Shown: positions 1-8,009 of the stretch, piece by piece | Position numbering within the stretch: position 1 is the first letter of the stretch | Layout: each line of letters opens with the position of its first letter | From: Deltaproteobacteria bacterium | GTDB taxonomy: Bacteria; Myxococcota_A; UBA9160; UBA6930 | DNA: 64,000 nucleotides | Direction of reading: 5' to 3' | NCBI GenBank assembly: GCA_029261795.1 | Contig: JAJDAP010000116.1 | Location: forward strand, 1-64,000 | The notes under the pieces: generated by a model | What the model saw: the letters and a program-made list of their open reading frames with translations, nothing else | The model's database searches: none | Told to the model about the DNA's origin: nothing | Program-made: the position numbers and the translations under genes

Positions 1-1
1 C

Positions 2-1126
2 CACATGAACGGGAGGATCTACGACCCCAGCCTCGGCCGCTTCGTGCAGGCGGATCCCTTCATCCAGGATCCGACCCGGGTGGAGAGCCTCAACCGGTAC
101 ACCTACGTCATCAACAACCCGCTGGTGTCTACGGATCCGAGCGGGTACTTCGTCCTTACCACCGTGATCATCGCTGGCATCACAATCGGGGACGTGCTTG
201 CTGGCGCAGCGATTGGGTTTGGAATCGGTTTCACATCCGTGCTGGCGACGGGAGGCAGCTTCAAGGATGCACTCTTCGCGGGTCTGTCCGGTGCTGCGTT
301 TGGGGCGTTTGCTCCATTCATCGGTGCGCTGGGAGAACTGGGGGCGATACTTGGGCCAGCGGCTCAAGTGCTGGCGTCAGGGACGCTAGGGGGCATTACA
401 TCCGTTCTTCAAGGAGGAAACTTCGGGCACGGCTTCTTGTCCGCGTCGGTGGGTTCCCTTCTTGGCGGATTCGATCTCGGGATCGGGCTTCCAGGGAAGA
501 TCGCTGTCTCGGCGGTCGTCGGTGGAACTTTGTCTGAACTCACCGGAGGGAAGTTTGCAAATGGGGCGCTCAGCGGGGGGTTCTCGGCGACGATCTCGGG
601 ACTTGCAAGTGAAGCGATCAACCTGACGGATCCTGACAGGGGGCCGCCCGGGTCGATCGAAGCGGAATCGTCCCAGAGTGAGAGCGGGACCGGGATATCT
701 ACCGTGTCGCGCGAGGACGCGCCTCCGGCCGCCCTCCCTCCCGCGCGTCTTGAGACACAGGCACGCAAAGGCCTTGCAGACCACTTCGACCATAGCATGA
801 ACACCCGTCGAGAGATCTCGTTTCGGGGTGATGAACGCGGGAACGTACTGTTCAACCTAGGGGAACCGGGGGCCGGGACCGTTACACAAGCACTTCCGGA
901 CAGGAACACCCGTTTCGTAGCGCATGGCCACGCGACCAACCGCCGCATCACGGGATTCGATTGGCAGCTCGCTGACCAGCTCGGCCGGGCCGCGTTCAAT
1001 CGAGGCGCGGGTCGCTCGTTCTTCTACAGCTTCATATCAACGCCAGACAACAGATTCTACGTGATTACGCACGATGGTGGCCGAGGCGTCACGTACGATC
1101 CTGTAGACCTTGGACCTCTAAGATGA
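2..1126 (+). CDS. RHS-repeat protein, C-terminal part with polymorphic toxin tip (5' partial)
   Basis: The frame is open at the window edge, so this is the end of a much longer RHS gene. Residues 1-48 (from the ATG at 5) carry the RHS core signature: YDPSLGRFVQADP, then NRYTY, then DPSG. Residues about 49-190 are a glycine- and alanine-rich hydrophobic linker common in RHS proteins. The last 120 residues are the variable toxin tip. The tip contains AHGH followed ten residues later by Asp (HGHATNRRITGFD), then STPDNRFYVITHDG and YDP near the end. This layout resembles DUF4329/JAB-fold domains, in which HxH and Asp bind metal; that assignment is tentative. RHS proteins encapsulate and deliver toxins to neighbouring cells. 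The stop overlaps the next start by ATGA, the usual coupling of toxin to immunity gene. Confidence 0.85.
   Translation, partial: HMNGRIYDPSLGRFVQADPFIQDPTRVESLNRYTYVINNPLVSTDPSGYFVLTTVIIAGITIGDVLAGAAIGFGIGFTSVLATGGSFKDALFAGLSGAAFGAFAPFIGALGELGAILGPAAQVLASGTLGGITSVLQGGNFGHGFLSASVGSLLGGFDLGIGLPGKIAVSAVVGGTLSELTGGKFANGALSGGFSATISGLASEAINLTDPDRGPPGSIEAESSQSESGTGISTVSREDAPPAALPPARLETQARKGLADHFDHSMNTRREISFRGDERGNVLFNLGEPGAGTVTQALPDRNTRFVAHGHATNRRITGFDWQLADQLGRAAFNRGAGRSFFYSFISTPDNRFYVITHDGGRGVTYDPVDLGPLR
577..682 (+). repeat. 106-bp direct repeat, copy 1 (RHS linker/toxin junction)
   Basis: This stretch of the RHS gene is repeated at 1923-2028 with four mismatches by my comparison, in the same reading frame. 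It encodes the end of the hydrophobic linker, from GFSATISGLASEA to EAESSQ, directly before the toxin tip. Such homology at the boundary is what lets RHS and CDI loci swap tips by recombination. Confidence 0.95.
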
Positions 1127-1722
1127 GATGGCTCACAGTTCTCGCCATTGCTTCCTTGGCCGCTTGTCCTGCCACGGCGTGCCCATGTTCTGAGTGGAGA
1201 AGCGCCCAGAAGCTCGTAGAGCAGATCCTCGATGAACTAACAGTCCAAGAAACTAACGATCTGAAGAAGCTGCCGCGAAGCGAACTGCTCATCAGTGCCG
1301 GGTTTGGCCTCGGCCTCCGTGTGCGAAACACGTGGATGGAGCCCGGAACTTGCGTCCGTCGTCTAATGGCAGCCCAAGGGTTGGATGCGGAATCTGGATC
1401 GCATGTGGTCGTTGTCGCTGTATGGCAGCAGGTCAACGGGCAGGCACCGGACTTCGAGCAGCTGGTGGGCGGAGCAGTGAAGCGGCTGGAGCATCTCAGC
1501 GAGTCCCCTGGCGATTGGTCTTGCCCAGATGACCCAGCCGGGGAACTCACGCGTCTTCATCGAGAGTTGTCGCGCAACTCGAACGACCAACCGGTCGTAC
1601 GACAGTTTGCATACTGCCGGGCTACCCAGACATTCTGGGTCTTCTCAGCGGCTTCCGGTTGGGTGGAACCAAGTAGGGAAGAGCTGGAGTTTCTCAAGTC
1701 GCAGTACTCACTCGCGGACTGA
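1123..1722 (+). CDS. Putative immunity lipoprotein for the RHS toxin
   Basis: This 199-residue protein overlaps the toxin stop by four bases (ATGA), so translation is probably coupled. It begins with an Arg, a hydrophobic stretch and LAAC at residues 12-15, a plausible lipobox giving a periplasmic lipoprotein. An early CPC pair and later single Cys residues suggest folding outside the cytoplasm. I recognise no family. The position directly after a toxin tip is the main argument for an immunity role; an accessory envelope protein is the alternative. Confidence 0.55.
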   Translation: MRWLTVLAIASLAACPATACPCSEWRSAQKLVEQILDELTVQETNDLKKLPRSELLISAGFGLGLRVRNTWMEPGTCVRRLMAAQGLDAESGSHVVVVAVWQQVNGQAPDFEQLVGGAVKRLEHLSESPGDWSCPDDPAGELTRLHRELSRNSNDQPVVRQFAYCRATQTFWVFSAASGWVEPSREELEFLKSQYSLAD

Positions 1723-1752
1723 AGACGTCCCAAGGGACACAGTTCGCGGAAG

Positions 1753-2463
1753 GTGAGGAGGTCCGGAACGATCTCGCGCGAGGCTGACCCAGGTGCCGCT
1801 GTCAGGCAAAGCCGAGGAGACGCGGCGATCGCAGCAGCAGCGGGGGATTTGCCTGCTGACTCGAAGTTCATCAATCGGTTCGCAGGTACCGACGGCCGAA
1901 ATATCACACTCTTCGACACGCAGGGGTTCTCGGCGACGATCTCGGGTCTTGCAAGTGAAGCGATCAACCTGACGGATCCCGACAGGGGGCCGCCCGGGCC
2001 GATCGAAGCGGAATCGTCCCAGGGTGAGATCCTGCTGGCCCAAGTGGATGGCGTCTACGACCGTGAGACCGGGAAGCTTACGCTGACGGATAGCGACACC
2101 GGCAAAACGGTCACTGGAACATACGAGTCCGGCGGCAAGCCATACGGAGACCCGATCGAGGCAGGGAAGTATGAGATCTTGGATCAGGCGCAGAATCCTG
2201 ACTCGTGGCGGTTGGACCCAGTTGATTCAAAGTTGCGGAACGATACCCATGATCCGACTGGTCGGACTCACTTCCGACTTCACGGCCGAGGTCGCACGAT
2301 TGGATGTGTCGCCGCGACGAGTTGCGGAAATTGGGATGCAACCAAGAGCCTGCTCAATCGAACCAGTACGACCACGGTCCCGGACAATGCAACGCCCTTC
2401 TGGAAGAGCTGGTTCTCGGGTCCTGAACAGGTCAAGAAGTTCGGCACCCTGGAGGTGAAGTGA
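1753..2463 (+). CDS. Orphan RHS C-terminal tip with L,D-transpeptidase-like toxin domain
   Basis: This displaced toxin cassette has no RHS core. Residues about 58-92 repeat the linker of the upstream RHS gene almost exactly. What follows resembles the DUF2778/Tlde1 type of L,D-transpeptidase: DRETGKLTLTDSDTGK, PIEAGKYEI, and then FRLHGRGRTIGCV, matching the HG-x(n)-GC[IV] active-site pattern with catalytic Cys. Such toxins damage peptidoglycan in the periplasm of the target. The GTG at 1753 is only the furthest start in frame. The first 57 residues do not match the RHS gene, so the cassette may be silent until recombined into it. The stop abuts the next gene, as expected for toxin and immunity. 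Confidence 0.7.
   Translation: MRRSGTISREADPGAAVRQSRGDAAIAAAAGDLPADSKFINRFAGTDGRNITLFDTQGFSATISGLASEAINLTDPDRGPPGPIEAESSQGEILLAQVDGVYDRETGKLTLTDSDTGKTVTGTYESGGKPYGDPIEAGKYEILDQAQNPDSWRLDPVDSKLRNDTHDPTGRTHFRLHGRGRTIGCVAATSCGNWDATKSLLNRTSTTTVPDNATPFWKSWFSGPEQVKKFGTLEVK
1923..2028 (+). repeat. 106-bp direct repeat, copy 2 (orphan tip)
   Basis: This is the second copy of the RHS linker segment at 577-682 and sits in the same frame. Recombination between the copies would delete the first toxin and immunity pair and fuse the RHS core to the L,D-transpeptidase-like tip. Confidence 0.95.
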
Positions 2464-3131
2464 TGTCGAATCGCGACCGCCTCGGCCAGGCCGCGACCGT
2501 GTTGTCTGCCGGCTCCTGCTTCTCGTTGGTGCTCGTGGCCTACGCCCGCATGACGGGCGTCGATCCACTCTTCCAATTCGTCTGGCGCAGCAGAATCGGG
2601 GCTGGAGTTTTGTTTGTTCTGATCGCCGGATTCCTCATTGTCACGACTGCGCTGTTGCTCCGACGGACGCCATTCAACGCAGGCGGTTTCTTGCGCGTGA
2701 TCCTTGGCTCGGTTGTGCTTGTCCTTCTTGCGGCCGTTGCAGCGAGGGGCTTCGGAGATTCCGGTGAATTTCTTAGGGTCGTTATTGCGCCGTGGATAGC
2801 CGCTGCGCTGCCCGGGGTAGGCGTCGTGAATCTGCTGGTCGCTTACCGAATTGCGTCGCCGGGTCCCTCCCGAGGTGAGCCCAAGCAAGCAGTGCTGTAT
2901 GCGGGCAGCAGCGCCGGTGTCGCGATCGCGTTCTACTTCGCTACAAACGTGCTCGTGATCGAGGGAGTCGTTGTTCAGATGCTGACTCTGCTTGCAATCG
3001 CCGTAATCCCCTCTCTCTGCCTCTGCGTAGCCACACTTGAGCTGGCTTCCGACCGTAGGTTGGCATCCATGCCGGGCCTTGCTCTGCTCCTCGGAACATC
3101 TGCGGCAGTTCTTCTACTGGGGTTGCTCTGA
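2463..3131 (+). CDS. Multi-pass membrane protein, putative immunity for the orphan tip
   Basis: This 222-residue protein has about six hydrophobic segments and little else, ending in a run of Leu, Ala and Val. GGAGGT at 2451-2456 favours the ATG at 2463, giving a TGATG junction with the toxin stop; GTG at 2460 is the alternative. Position and coupling suggest it protects against the upstream peptidoglycan-targeting domain, perhaps from the inner membrane. No family is recognised. Confidence 0.55.
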   Translation: MSNRDRLGQAATVLSAGSCFSLVLVAYARMTGVDPLFQFVWRSRIGAGVLFVLIAGFLIVTTALLLRRTPFNAGGFLRVILGSVVLVLLAAVAARGFGDSGEFLRVVIAPWIAAALPGVGVVNLLVAYRIASPGPSRGEPKQAVLYAGSSAGVAIAFYFATNVLVIEGVVVQMLTLLAIAVIPSLCLCVATLELASDRRLASMPGLALLLGTSAAVLLLGLL

Positions 3132-3682
3132 CACCCGGCCGTTGCCATCTCCTAGACCGCACGTGCCCATGACCCCCGGCGATCCATTCCACCAGCCCCA
3201 CCCCGGCTCCACCATCCCACCCCGTGCTCCAGCTCACGTTCGACCTGCGTGCGGTGTTTCCACCGATCAACGCGCACAGCGTTGTAGGCTCGAAGGAAAG
3301 CTCCCGGATACTCCTGAAGTTCTTGATCTGAACTCTCGCGATCTTCATGGGGGCTCCGAGGACTCCGTGGCAGGTTGAGGGCGGCGACTTCCTACGGCGA
3401 GGCCGTGGACCTATTCCGACGCATACGCCCAGCAGCCATGCGCCTACCGCAATGGTACCGCGCACGAGCAACTCAGCCGAGCCCGACGGCACAGCGGCCG
3501 TGCTCTCCTCCTCGACGAGGCGATGACGCGGTCCCACAACGCGTTACGCAATCCGTTCCTCCGGCCTGCGCTCTAGCGAGGGAAGCGCACCCTTCCGACT
3601 GCTTGGTTGCCTGAGATCAAACGTGCTCCGACAACCGCTTGCGCCGCATAGCAAAGGCCTCTGGCTCTGCCGGCGTGCGTCC
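3132..3682. other. Gene-poor stretch with a gene relic
   Basis: About 550 bases between the RHS locus and the next gene hold no convincing intact gene. The only recognisable content is the ATPase relic at 3229-3348 on the minus strand. Short open frames here have Arg- and Pro-rich translations typical of shadows in GC-rich DNA. Eroded fragments are common downstream of RHS tips. Confidence 0.6.
3229..3348 (-). pseudogene. Relic of an OLD/RecF-type AAA ATPase N-terminus
   Basis: The minus strand from the ATG at 3348 reads MKIARVQIKNFRSIRELSF, the classic start of OLD-family or SMC-like ATPases, followed by CALIGGNTARRSN. Intact family members read roughly GENNAGKS here, so the Walker A Lys is gone and the loop is degraded. 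After about 40 residues the similarity stops. It is a remnant, possibly of an anti-phage or overcoming-lysogenisation gene. Confidence 0.6.
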
Positions 3683-4129
3683 TCAACCAACGGGGTCAAG
3701 GACCACCACGGGGATCACGCGCTCCCCCGCGTTCTTCTCGTAGTCCGTGTAGGGCGGGTAGATCTCGACCATCTCCTTCCAGATCCGCGCGCGCTCTTCG
3801 CCTTCCGCGACGCGGGCGCGCGCCTTGACCGGCTTGGCGCCGACCATCAAGTCGCAGTCCGCGTCAGCTTCCAGGTTCAGGTACCAGATCGGGTGGTTCG
3901 GCAGGCCGCCCTTCGACGCGATGACGACATAGCTGTCGCCGGTGGTTCCGTAGATCAAGGGGAGGGCGCGGCTCTCCCCGGTCTTTCGACCCTTCGTGGT
4001 CAGCAGCAGTGTCGGGAGAAGCCCGGGGCCACCGAGCGGAGCCGAATCCCACATGTGGGCCTTCTCGGGGTCGCTGCGGTAGAGCTCGATGTGTTCTGCA
4101 ATCCAGGGAATCTCGCTGAAGTTGGCCAT
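3683..4129 (-). CDS. Deazaflavin-dependent nitroreductase family protein (DUF385/Ddn-like)
   Basis: This 148-residue protein has the Ddn/F420H2-dependent quinone reductase pattern: LLTTKGRKTGESRALPLIY, then VIASKGGLPNHPIWYLNL, then VGAKPVKARARV, ending in IPVVVLDP. Characterised relatives bind the deazaflavin F420 and reduce quinones or nitro compounds at the membrane. The ATG at 4129 is chosen because the family homology starts there; the open frame runs further upstream with shadow-like sequence. It follows an acyl-CoA dehydrogenase-like gene on the same strand. Whether the host makes F420 cannot be seen here. Confidence 0.88.
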   Translation of the reverse strand: MANFSEIPWIAEHIELYRSDPEKAHMWDSAPLGGPGLLPTLLLTTKGRKTGESRALPLIYGTTGDSYVVIASKGGLPNHPIWYLNLEADADCDLMVGAKPVKARARVAEGEERARIWKEMVEIYPPYTDYEKNAGERVIPVVVLDPVG

Positions 4130-4227
4130 GGTTCGTCCTTTCGCTGCGCGCGTGGGCTGGATGGGAAGGCGGAGTATGCGGCTTCGCCAGCTTCCATGCG
4201 AACGGACGGCGTCGACAGCCGAGTTCC

Positions 4228-5412
4228 TCAGAGCTGGAAGAAGCTCCAGTCCGGATCGAGCCCGAAACGGATCTGGCCGACGGATTCGAGTCGCGCTTCG
4301 CAGAGGAACGCGTGTTGGGTGATCACGTGCGCATCCCGGAAGTGGCGCGCAAAGCTCTGCTCTTCGCGAATGCCGGCCGTCCCGACGCACGCGTGTACGA
4401 GATCGACGACCTCGACCGCTGTCAGAACCGCTGTCGTCGCGGCGAGTTGGCATTGCGCCTTCTCGCTCATGTCCAGGGCGCCACGCGCTCCGACGCTGGC
4501 CCATGCCTCATCGAATGCCGCGTGGAAGAAGAGCCTTGCCGCCGCCAGCATGCCCTCGGCTCGGGCGAAGCGCAGCTGCACGACGCTCTTGTCGCGAATG
4601 GCGCGTTGTGTGTAGGCGGGCACCCGTGAACCGAGCTCCTCGAGTTCGTCGAGGGCCGCCTGTGCGATGCCCAGTGCGACTGCGGCAAAGGAGCCGGTCG
4701 CAACCCAGACCGCCATGCGTGAGAGGGCGTTGTCGTAGGACGGCGATGGCTCTGCGAGCGGACCAAACGGGACCGCGCGCTCGGAAGGAACGAACGCGTC
4801 GTGCACATCGACGTCGTGGCTACCCGTGCCGCGCATGCCGATCGTGTTCCAGTTCTCGACGATCTCGAAATCAGACGCCGGGACTGCCATCAGGAGGGTC
4901 TCGGGTTCGCCCGCTGGGCCGAGGCGCAGCTCGTTTCCGTCGTAGACGTCAGCGAGACCGATCAGCCACGTCGCTGCTCTGCAGTTGCTGTTGAAGGTGG
5001 TCCGGCCAGACACCCGATAGCCCCCATCCACTGCGACGGCCTTGCGATGGGGGTTGAAGGCGCCCGCCGTGATCGTGTCGGGAAGACCGAAGATCTCTGA
5101 CGACGCGGCCTCGCCGAACCATCCGCCAAAGAGTTCACTGGTGTTCGAGATCTGGACGTTCCAGGCCGCGGCGCTGTCGACGCGCGCGAGCGCCTCTGCG
5201 ACCCGAAACTCGGTGACCGGCTCCAGCTCGAGCCCACCTCGCGATGCGGGTCGGAGCATCCGGAAGAAGCCGGCGTCTCGGAGCGCGTCGCACACCACAG
5301 GGTTCAATCGCCTTTCTCTCTCGGTTTCGTCTGCGTGCTGTCTGATCAAGGGCGCGAGTTCGTCAACGACCTTGAAGAGATCGTCGTTGCCATGTGCGTG
5401 GGCCATCGCCAT
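4228..5412 (-). CDS. Acyl-CoA dehydrogenase-fold flavoprotein, HsaA-like monooxygenase type
   Basis: This 394-residue protein has the acyl-CoA dehydrogenase fold without the typical catalytic signatures of beta-oxidation enzymes. It resembles the group D flavin monooxygenase branch (HsaA, p-hydroxyphenylacetate hydroxylase C2): ADETERERRLNP and FRMLRPASRGG near the N-terminus, NTIGMRGTGSHDV in the middle, and a C-terminal helical domain. Such enzymes use reduced flavin from a partner reductase to hydroxylate aromatic or steroid rings. The ATG at 5412 has an excellent ribosome-binding site (AAGGAGGA), so upstream ATGs are rejected. It is divergent from the AraC-type regulator at 5512. Confidence 0.8.
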   Translation of the reverse strand: MAMAHAHGNDDLFKVVDELAPLIRQHADETERERRLNPVVCDALRDAGFFRMLRPASRGGLELEPVTEFRVAEALARVDSAAAWNVQISNTSELFGGWFGEAASSEIFGLPDTITAGAFNPHRKAVAVDGGYRVSGRTTFNSNCRAATWLIGLADVYDGNELRLGPAGEPETLLMAVPASDFEIVENWNTIGMRGTGSHDVDVHDAFVPSERAVPFGPLAEPSPSYDNALSRMAVWVATGSFAAVALGIAQAALDELEELGSRVPAYTQRAIRDKSVVQLRFARAEGMLAAARLFFHAAFDEAWASVGARGALDMSEKAQCQLAATTAVLTAVEVVDLVHACVGTAGIREEQSFARHFRDAHVITQHAFLCEARLESVGQIRFGLDPDWSFFQL

Positions 5413-5511
5413 CGGGGTTCCTCCTTCGTTCGCGTGCATTGTCCGCGGCCCGGGGAGATGGCACAATGACAAGAATTCGAACGATCAGGCCAAGCGCCGA
5501 GAGAGGGACGG

Positions 5512-6552
5512 ATGCCCCAGTACTGCCTACCCGAGGTCACCAGCCTGCCGACGAGCCCCGACGCGGTCGGCCGGCGCGTCGTCGTCGTCACCAATCCGAG
5601 CGCGGGCTCCCTCGAGTACATGGGCCCGTTGCAGGTCTTCGACGAAGCGCGTCTCTTCCTCGAACACTACGGCCGGCCGGAACTCGCCTACGACATCGAG
5701 TTCGTGACGAGGGGTGGCAGCGCGATCTACCACCAGAAGGGTCTGTCGATCACGGCCCCAACGCCCTATCACCGGCTCCGCGGAAAGATCGACACATTGA
5801 TCTTCCAGGGCGCCGACGAGTACGACGAATGCCTGCACGACGCGCGATTCATCGCCTGGGTGGCGAGGATGTCTACCCGCGTGCGACGGATCGTCAGCAT
5901 CTGCACCGGCTCGTTCATCCTCGCCGAGGCGGGCGTGCTCGATGGCCGGCGTGCCGCGACACACTGGTGCGCGTGTGACGATTTCCGAAGGCGCTATCCC
6001 CGCGTCCAGCTCGAGCCGGACCCGATCTACGTCAAGGACGGCCACACCTACACCTCGGCAGGAGCGACGTCCGGCATGGACCTCGCGATCGCGCTGGTGG
6101 AGGAGGACTACGGAACCGAGTTCGCGCGGCGGGTCGCACAGGGCCTCGTGATGTTCCTGCGACGGCCTGGCAGCCAGGCCCAGTTCAGCGTCCAGGTGGG
6201 AACCGACGTCCCCGGGGCTGGCGGCGTAAGCGAGATCCAGAACTACGTGGCCAAGCATCTCGATGGAGACCTGCGCGTCCAGGCGCTCGCCGAGCAGTTC
6301 CACATGAGTCCGCGCAACTTCGCACGGGTATTCGCGCGAGAGGTCGGCGTGGCGCCGGGCAAGTACGTCGAGCAGTGCCGCCTCGAACGCGCGCGCCAGT
6401 ATCTCGAGGAGACCGACGCCTCCCTCGCGCAAATCTCCGAACGCTGCGGCTATGCAACGACCGACGGGCTGCGTCTCGCCTTCGACCGGAACCTCGGCGT
6501 CGCACCCCGCGCGTATCGCAGGCGCTTCTCGACGGCCCGGCAGCGAGCGTGA
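5512..6552 (+). CDS. GlxA/FtrA-type AraC-family regulator with DJ-1/PfpI-like domain
   Basis: Residues about 20-200 form a DJ-1/PfpI-like sensor domain (VVVVTNPSAG, SICTGSFILAEAG with Cys131, then AATHW). Residues about 238-345 are the AraC double helix-turn-helix (LAEQFHMSPRNFARVF and ISERCGYATTDGLRLAF). Such regulators usually activate catabolic genes nearby. The divergent oxygenase-like gene, with about 100 bp between the starts, is the obvious candidate target. The start ATG follows a GAGGGACGG site. Confidence 0.92.
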   Translation: MPQYCLPEVTSLPTSPDAVGRRVVVVTNPSAGSLEYMGPLQVFDEARLFLEHYGRPELAYDIEFVTRGGSAIYHQKGLSITAPTPYHRLRGKIDTLIFQGADEYDECLHDARFIAWVARMSTRVRRIVSICTGSFILAEAGVLDGRRAATHWCACDDFRRRYPRVQLEPDPIYVKDGHTYTSAGATSGMDLAIALVEEDYGTEFARRVAQGLVMFLRRPGSQAQFSVQVGTDVPGAGGVSEIQNYVAKHLDGDLRVQALAEQFHMSPRNFARVFAREVGVAPGKYVEQCRLERARQYLEETDASLAQISERCGYATTDGLRLAFDRNLGVAPRAYRRRFSTARQRA

Positions 6553-6670
6553 TCGGCTCTGGCTGGTTCCGGCTTCCTTCTCGACGGCGGTGGGAGAGCG
6601 TCTGGCAGTGCCGCGAAGAAGCCCGGCGCGACCGGTCATTCACGGCGGAAATTAGAAAATAAATATTGGC

Positions 6671-6690
6671 TAGACAGTATATTCTGTCTA
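6671..6690. promoter_or_regulatory. Perfect inverted repeat, candidate operator of the ArsR-type regulator
   Basis: TAGACAG, six AT-rich bases (TATATT), then CTGTCTA form a perfect 7-bp inverted repeat ending 11 bases before the ATG at 6702. The centre resembles a -10 box, and the surrounding 40 bases are AT-rich in GC-rich DNA. The layout fits autorepression by the downstream winged-helix protein. Confidence 0.65.
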
Positions 6691-6701
6691 TAGTGATCGC
6701 G

Positions 6702-7280
6702 ATGCAGGCGTCCGTCGAACTCTTGACCGATCCGCTGAAGATCAGCGCGCTGGCGCAGCCGCTGCGCGCTCAGATCCTCGAAGCGCTCCGAACCGCGGAC
6801 ACGGCCGCGGGCCTCGCGCGCAGATTCGGCCGGACGCGACAGGGTCTCGGCTACCACCTGAAGGAGTTGGAGCGGGTTGGCCTGATTCGCCACGCCGGAG
6901 AGCGGCGCAAGGGGAATTTCGTCGAACAGCTCTACGAGGCGACGGCCAGACGATTCATCGTCTCGTCCCGATTCGCCGCGGACCCCGAGCGGCTCGCCGC
7001 CGTGTTTCGCGATCAGGTTTCGCTCGCCCAGCTCTCGGATCTGGGCGAGCGGCTTCAGCGCGACGCGGCCGGGCTGGTCGATCTCGCCGCCTTCGACGGC
7101 GCCGAGATCCCGAGCGCCACGGTCGAGGCCGAACTCCGCTTCCTGGACGAAGCCGCGCGCGCCGCCTTCATGGCCGAATACGTCGAGTTGGTGAAGGCGC
7201 TGCTCGCACGACATGGCCGCGGCGAAGGCGAGCGCTTCCGCGTCGCCCTCGCTGCCTACCCTGAACTGGAGGAAAGATGA
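6702..7280 (+). CDS. ArsR/HTH_20-type winged-helix transcriptional regulator
   Basis: This 192-residue protein carries a winged helix at residues about 8-70: LTDPLKISALAQPLRAQIL, DTAAGLARRFGRTRQGLGYHL, KELERVGLI. The remainder is helical and may sense a ligand or dimerise. The ATG at 6702 is preferred over the TTG at 6666, because the TTG would put the palindrome at 6671-6690 inside the gene. It overlaps the SRPBCC gene by ATGA, so the two form an operon. ArsR genes paired with SRPBCC (AHSA1) genes are a recurring arrangement, but the ligand is unknown. Confidence 0.88.
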   Translation: MQASVELLTDPLKISALAQPLRAQILEALRTADTAAGLARRFGRTRQGLGYHLKELERVGLIRHAGERRKGNFVEQLYEATARRFIVSSRFAADPERLAAVFRDQVSLAQLSDLGERLQRDAAGLVDLAAFDGAEIPSATVEAELRFLDEAARAAFMAEYVELVKALLARHGRGEGERFRVALAAYPELEER

Positions 7281-7948
7281 GCGACGAATTCGAGGCGACA
7301 TTCGTGGTCGATCTGGCGCCGGGCGATGTCTGGGAAGCGCTGGCCAACCGGGTGATCGCGGGCGAGCCCCCCGACGAGGGAGCCGTGCACTACGTGCTGC
7401 CGGGCTTTCCCTCCTTCGCGGTGCTGCCGATCGCGGGCGCTCGTTGCACGCTAGTCGAACAGGATCCGGGCCGGCTGCTCCGCGTCAAGAAGGACCACGA
7501 GCCCTGCGCGGGCACCGAGATCGCCGTGCGGCTCGAGCACGCCGGGTCCGGCACGCGCGTCACGATCGTGCAGTCCGGCTTCGGTCCATTCCTCGAGATA
7601 GCGGGACGCGACACGGTGTTCGGCCACGGCCACCAGATCGTCACCGACTTCCGGCTCTACCTCGAACGTGGACTCACCGTTCCAGGGACGGTCTGGGGTG
7701 CGAACCTGGGCGCGCGACCGACGCAGACGCCGACCGGACTCTTGATCGACGCCGTGCATCCGGGTGGTTTCGGCGAGCGCGTCGGCCTCGAAGCCGGCGA
7801 TCTCCTGCTCACGATCCACGGGATCCGAATCCACGATATCCAGCAGCTCATGACCGTCCTTGCCTTGATCGATCCCGCCAAGAAGACCGAGATCAGCTGG
7901 GCCCGCGGCCGTGAGTCCATGGTCGGCAGTGCCACGCCCCAGGAGTGA
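7277..7948 (+). CDS. SRPBCC (AHSA1-like) domain fused to a PDZ domain
   Basis: Residues 1-135 fit the START/SRPBCC fold (FEATFVVDLAPGDVWEAL at the start, GSGTRVTIVQSGFG later). Residues about 145-215 read as a PDZ domain: GLLIDAVHPGGFGERVGLEAGDLLLTI followed by GIRIHDIQQL. There is no signal peptide, so the PDZ module sits in the cytoplasm, which is unusual. The gene is translationally coupled (ATGA) to the ArsR-type regulator. It may bind a hydrophobic ligand and a protein tail; no enzyme activity is apparent. Confidence 0.78.
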   Translation: MSDEFEATFVVDLAPGDVWEALANRVIAGEPPDEGAVHYVLPGFPSFAVLPIAGARCTLVEQDPGRLLRVKKDHEPCAGTEIAVRLEHAGSGTRVTIVQSGFGPFLEIAGRDTVFGHGHQIVTDFRLYLERGLTVPGTVWGANLGARPTQTPTGLLIDAVHPGGFGERVGLEAGDLLLTIHGIRIHDIQQLMTVLALIDPAKKTEISWARGRESMVGSATPQE

Positions 7949-8009
7949 ACCTGAGGCGCTTCGGGCTATTGAATGCCCTCTGGTCGCCGCTCCAGGCCAG
8001 GCTCGAAGG

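Noticed and set aside
1720-1722. TGA after the immunity candidate as another Sec codon
   Set aside because: The frame beyond the TGA gives no conserved sequence and no SECIS-like hairpin, and the family has no redox Cys there.
3375-3614. 79-codon open frame on the plus strand after the RHS locus
   Set aside because: It has a biased, Arg- and Pro-rich translation, no ribosome-binding site and no family resemblance.
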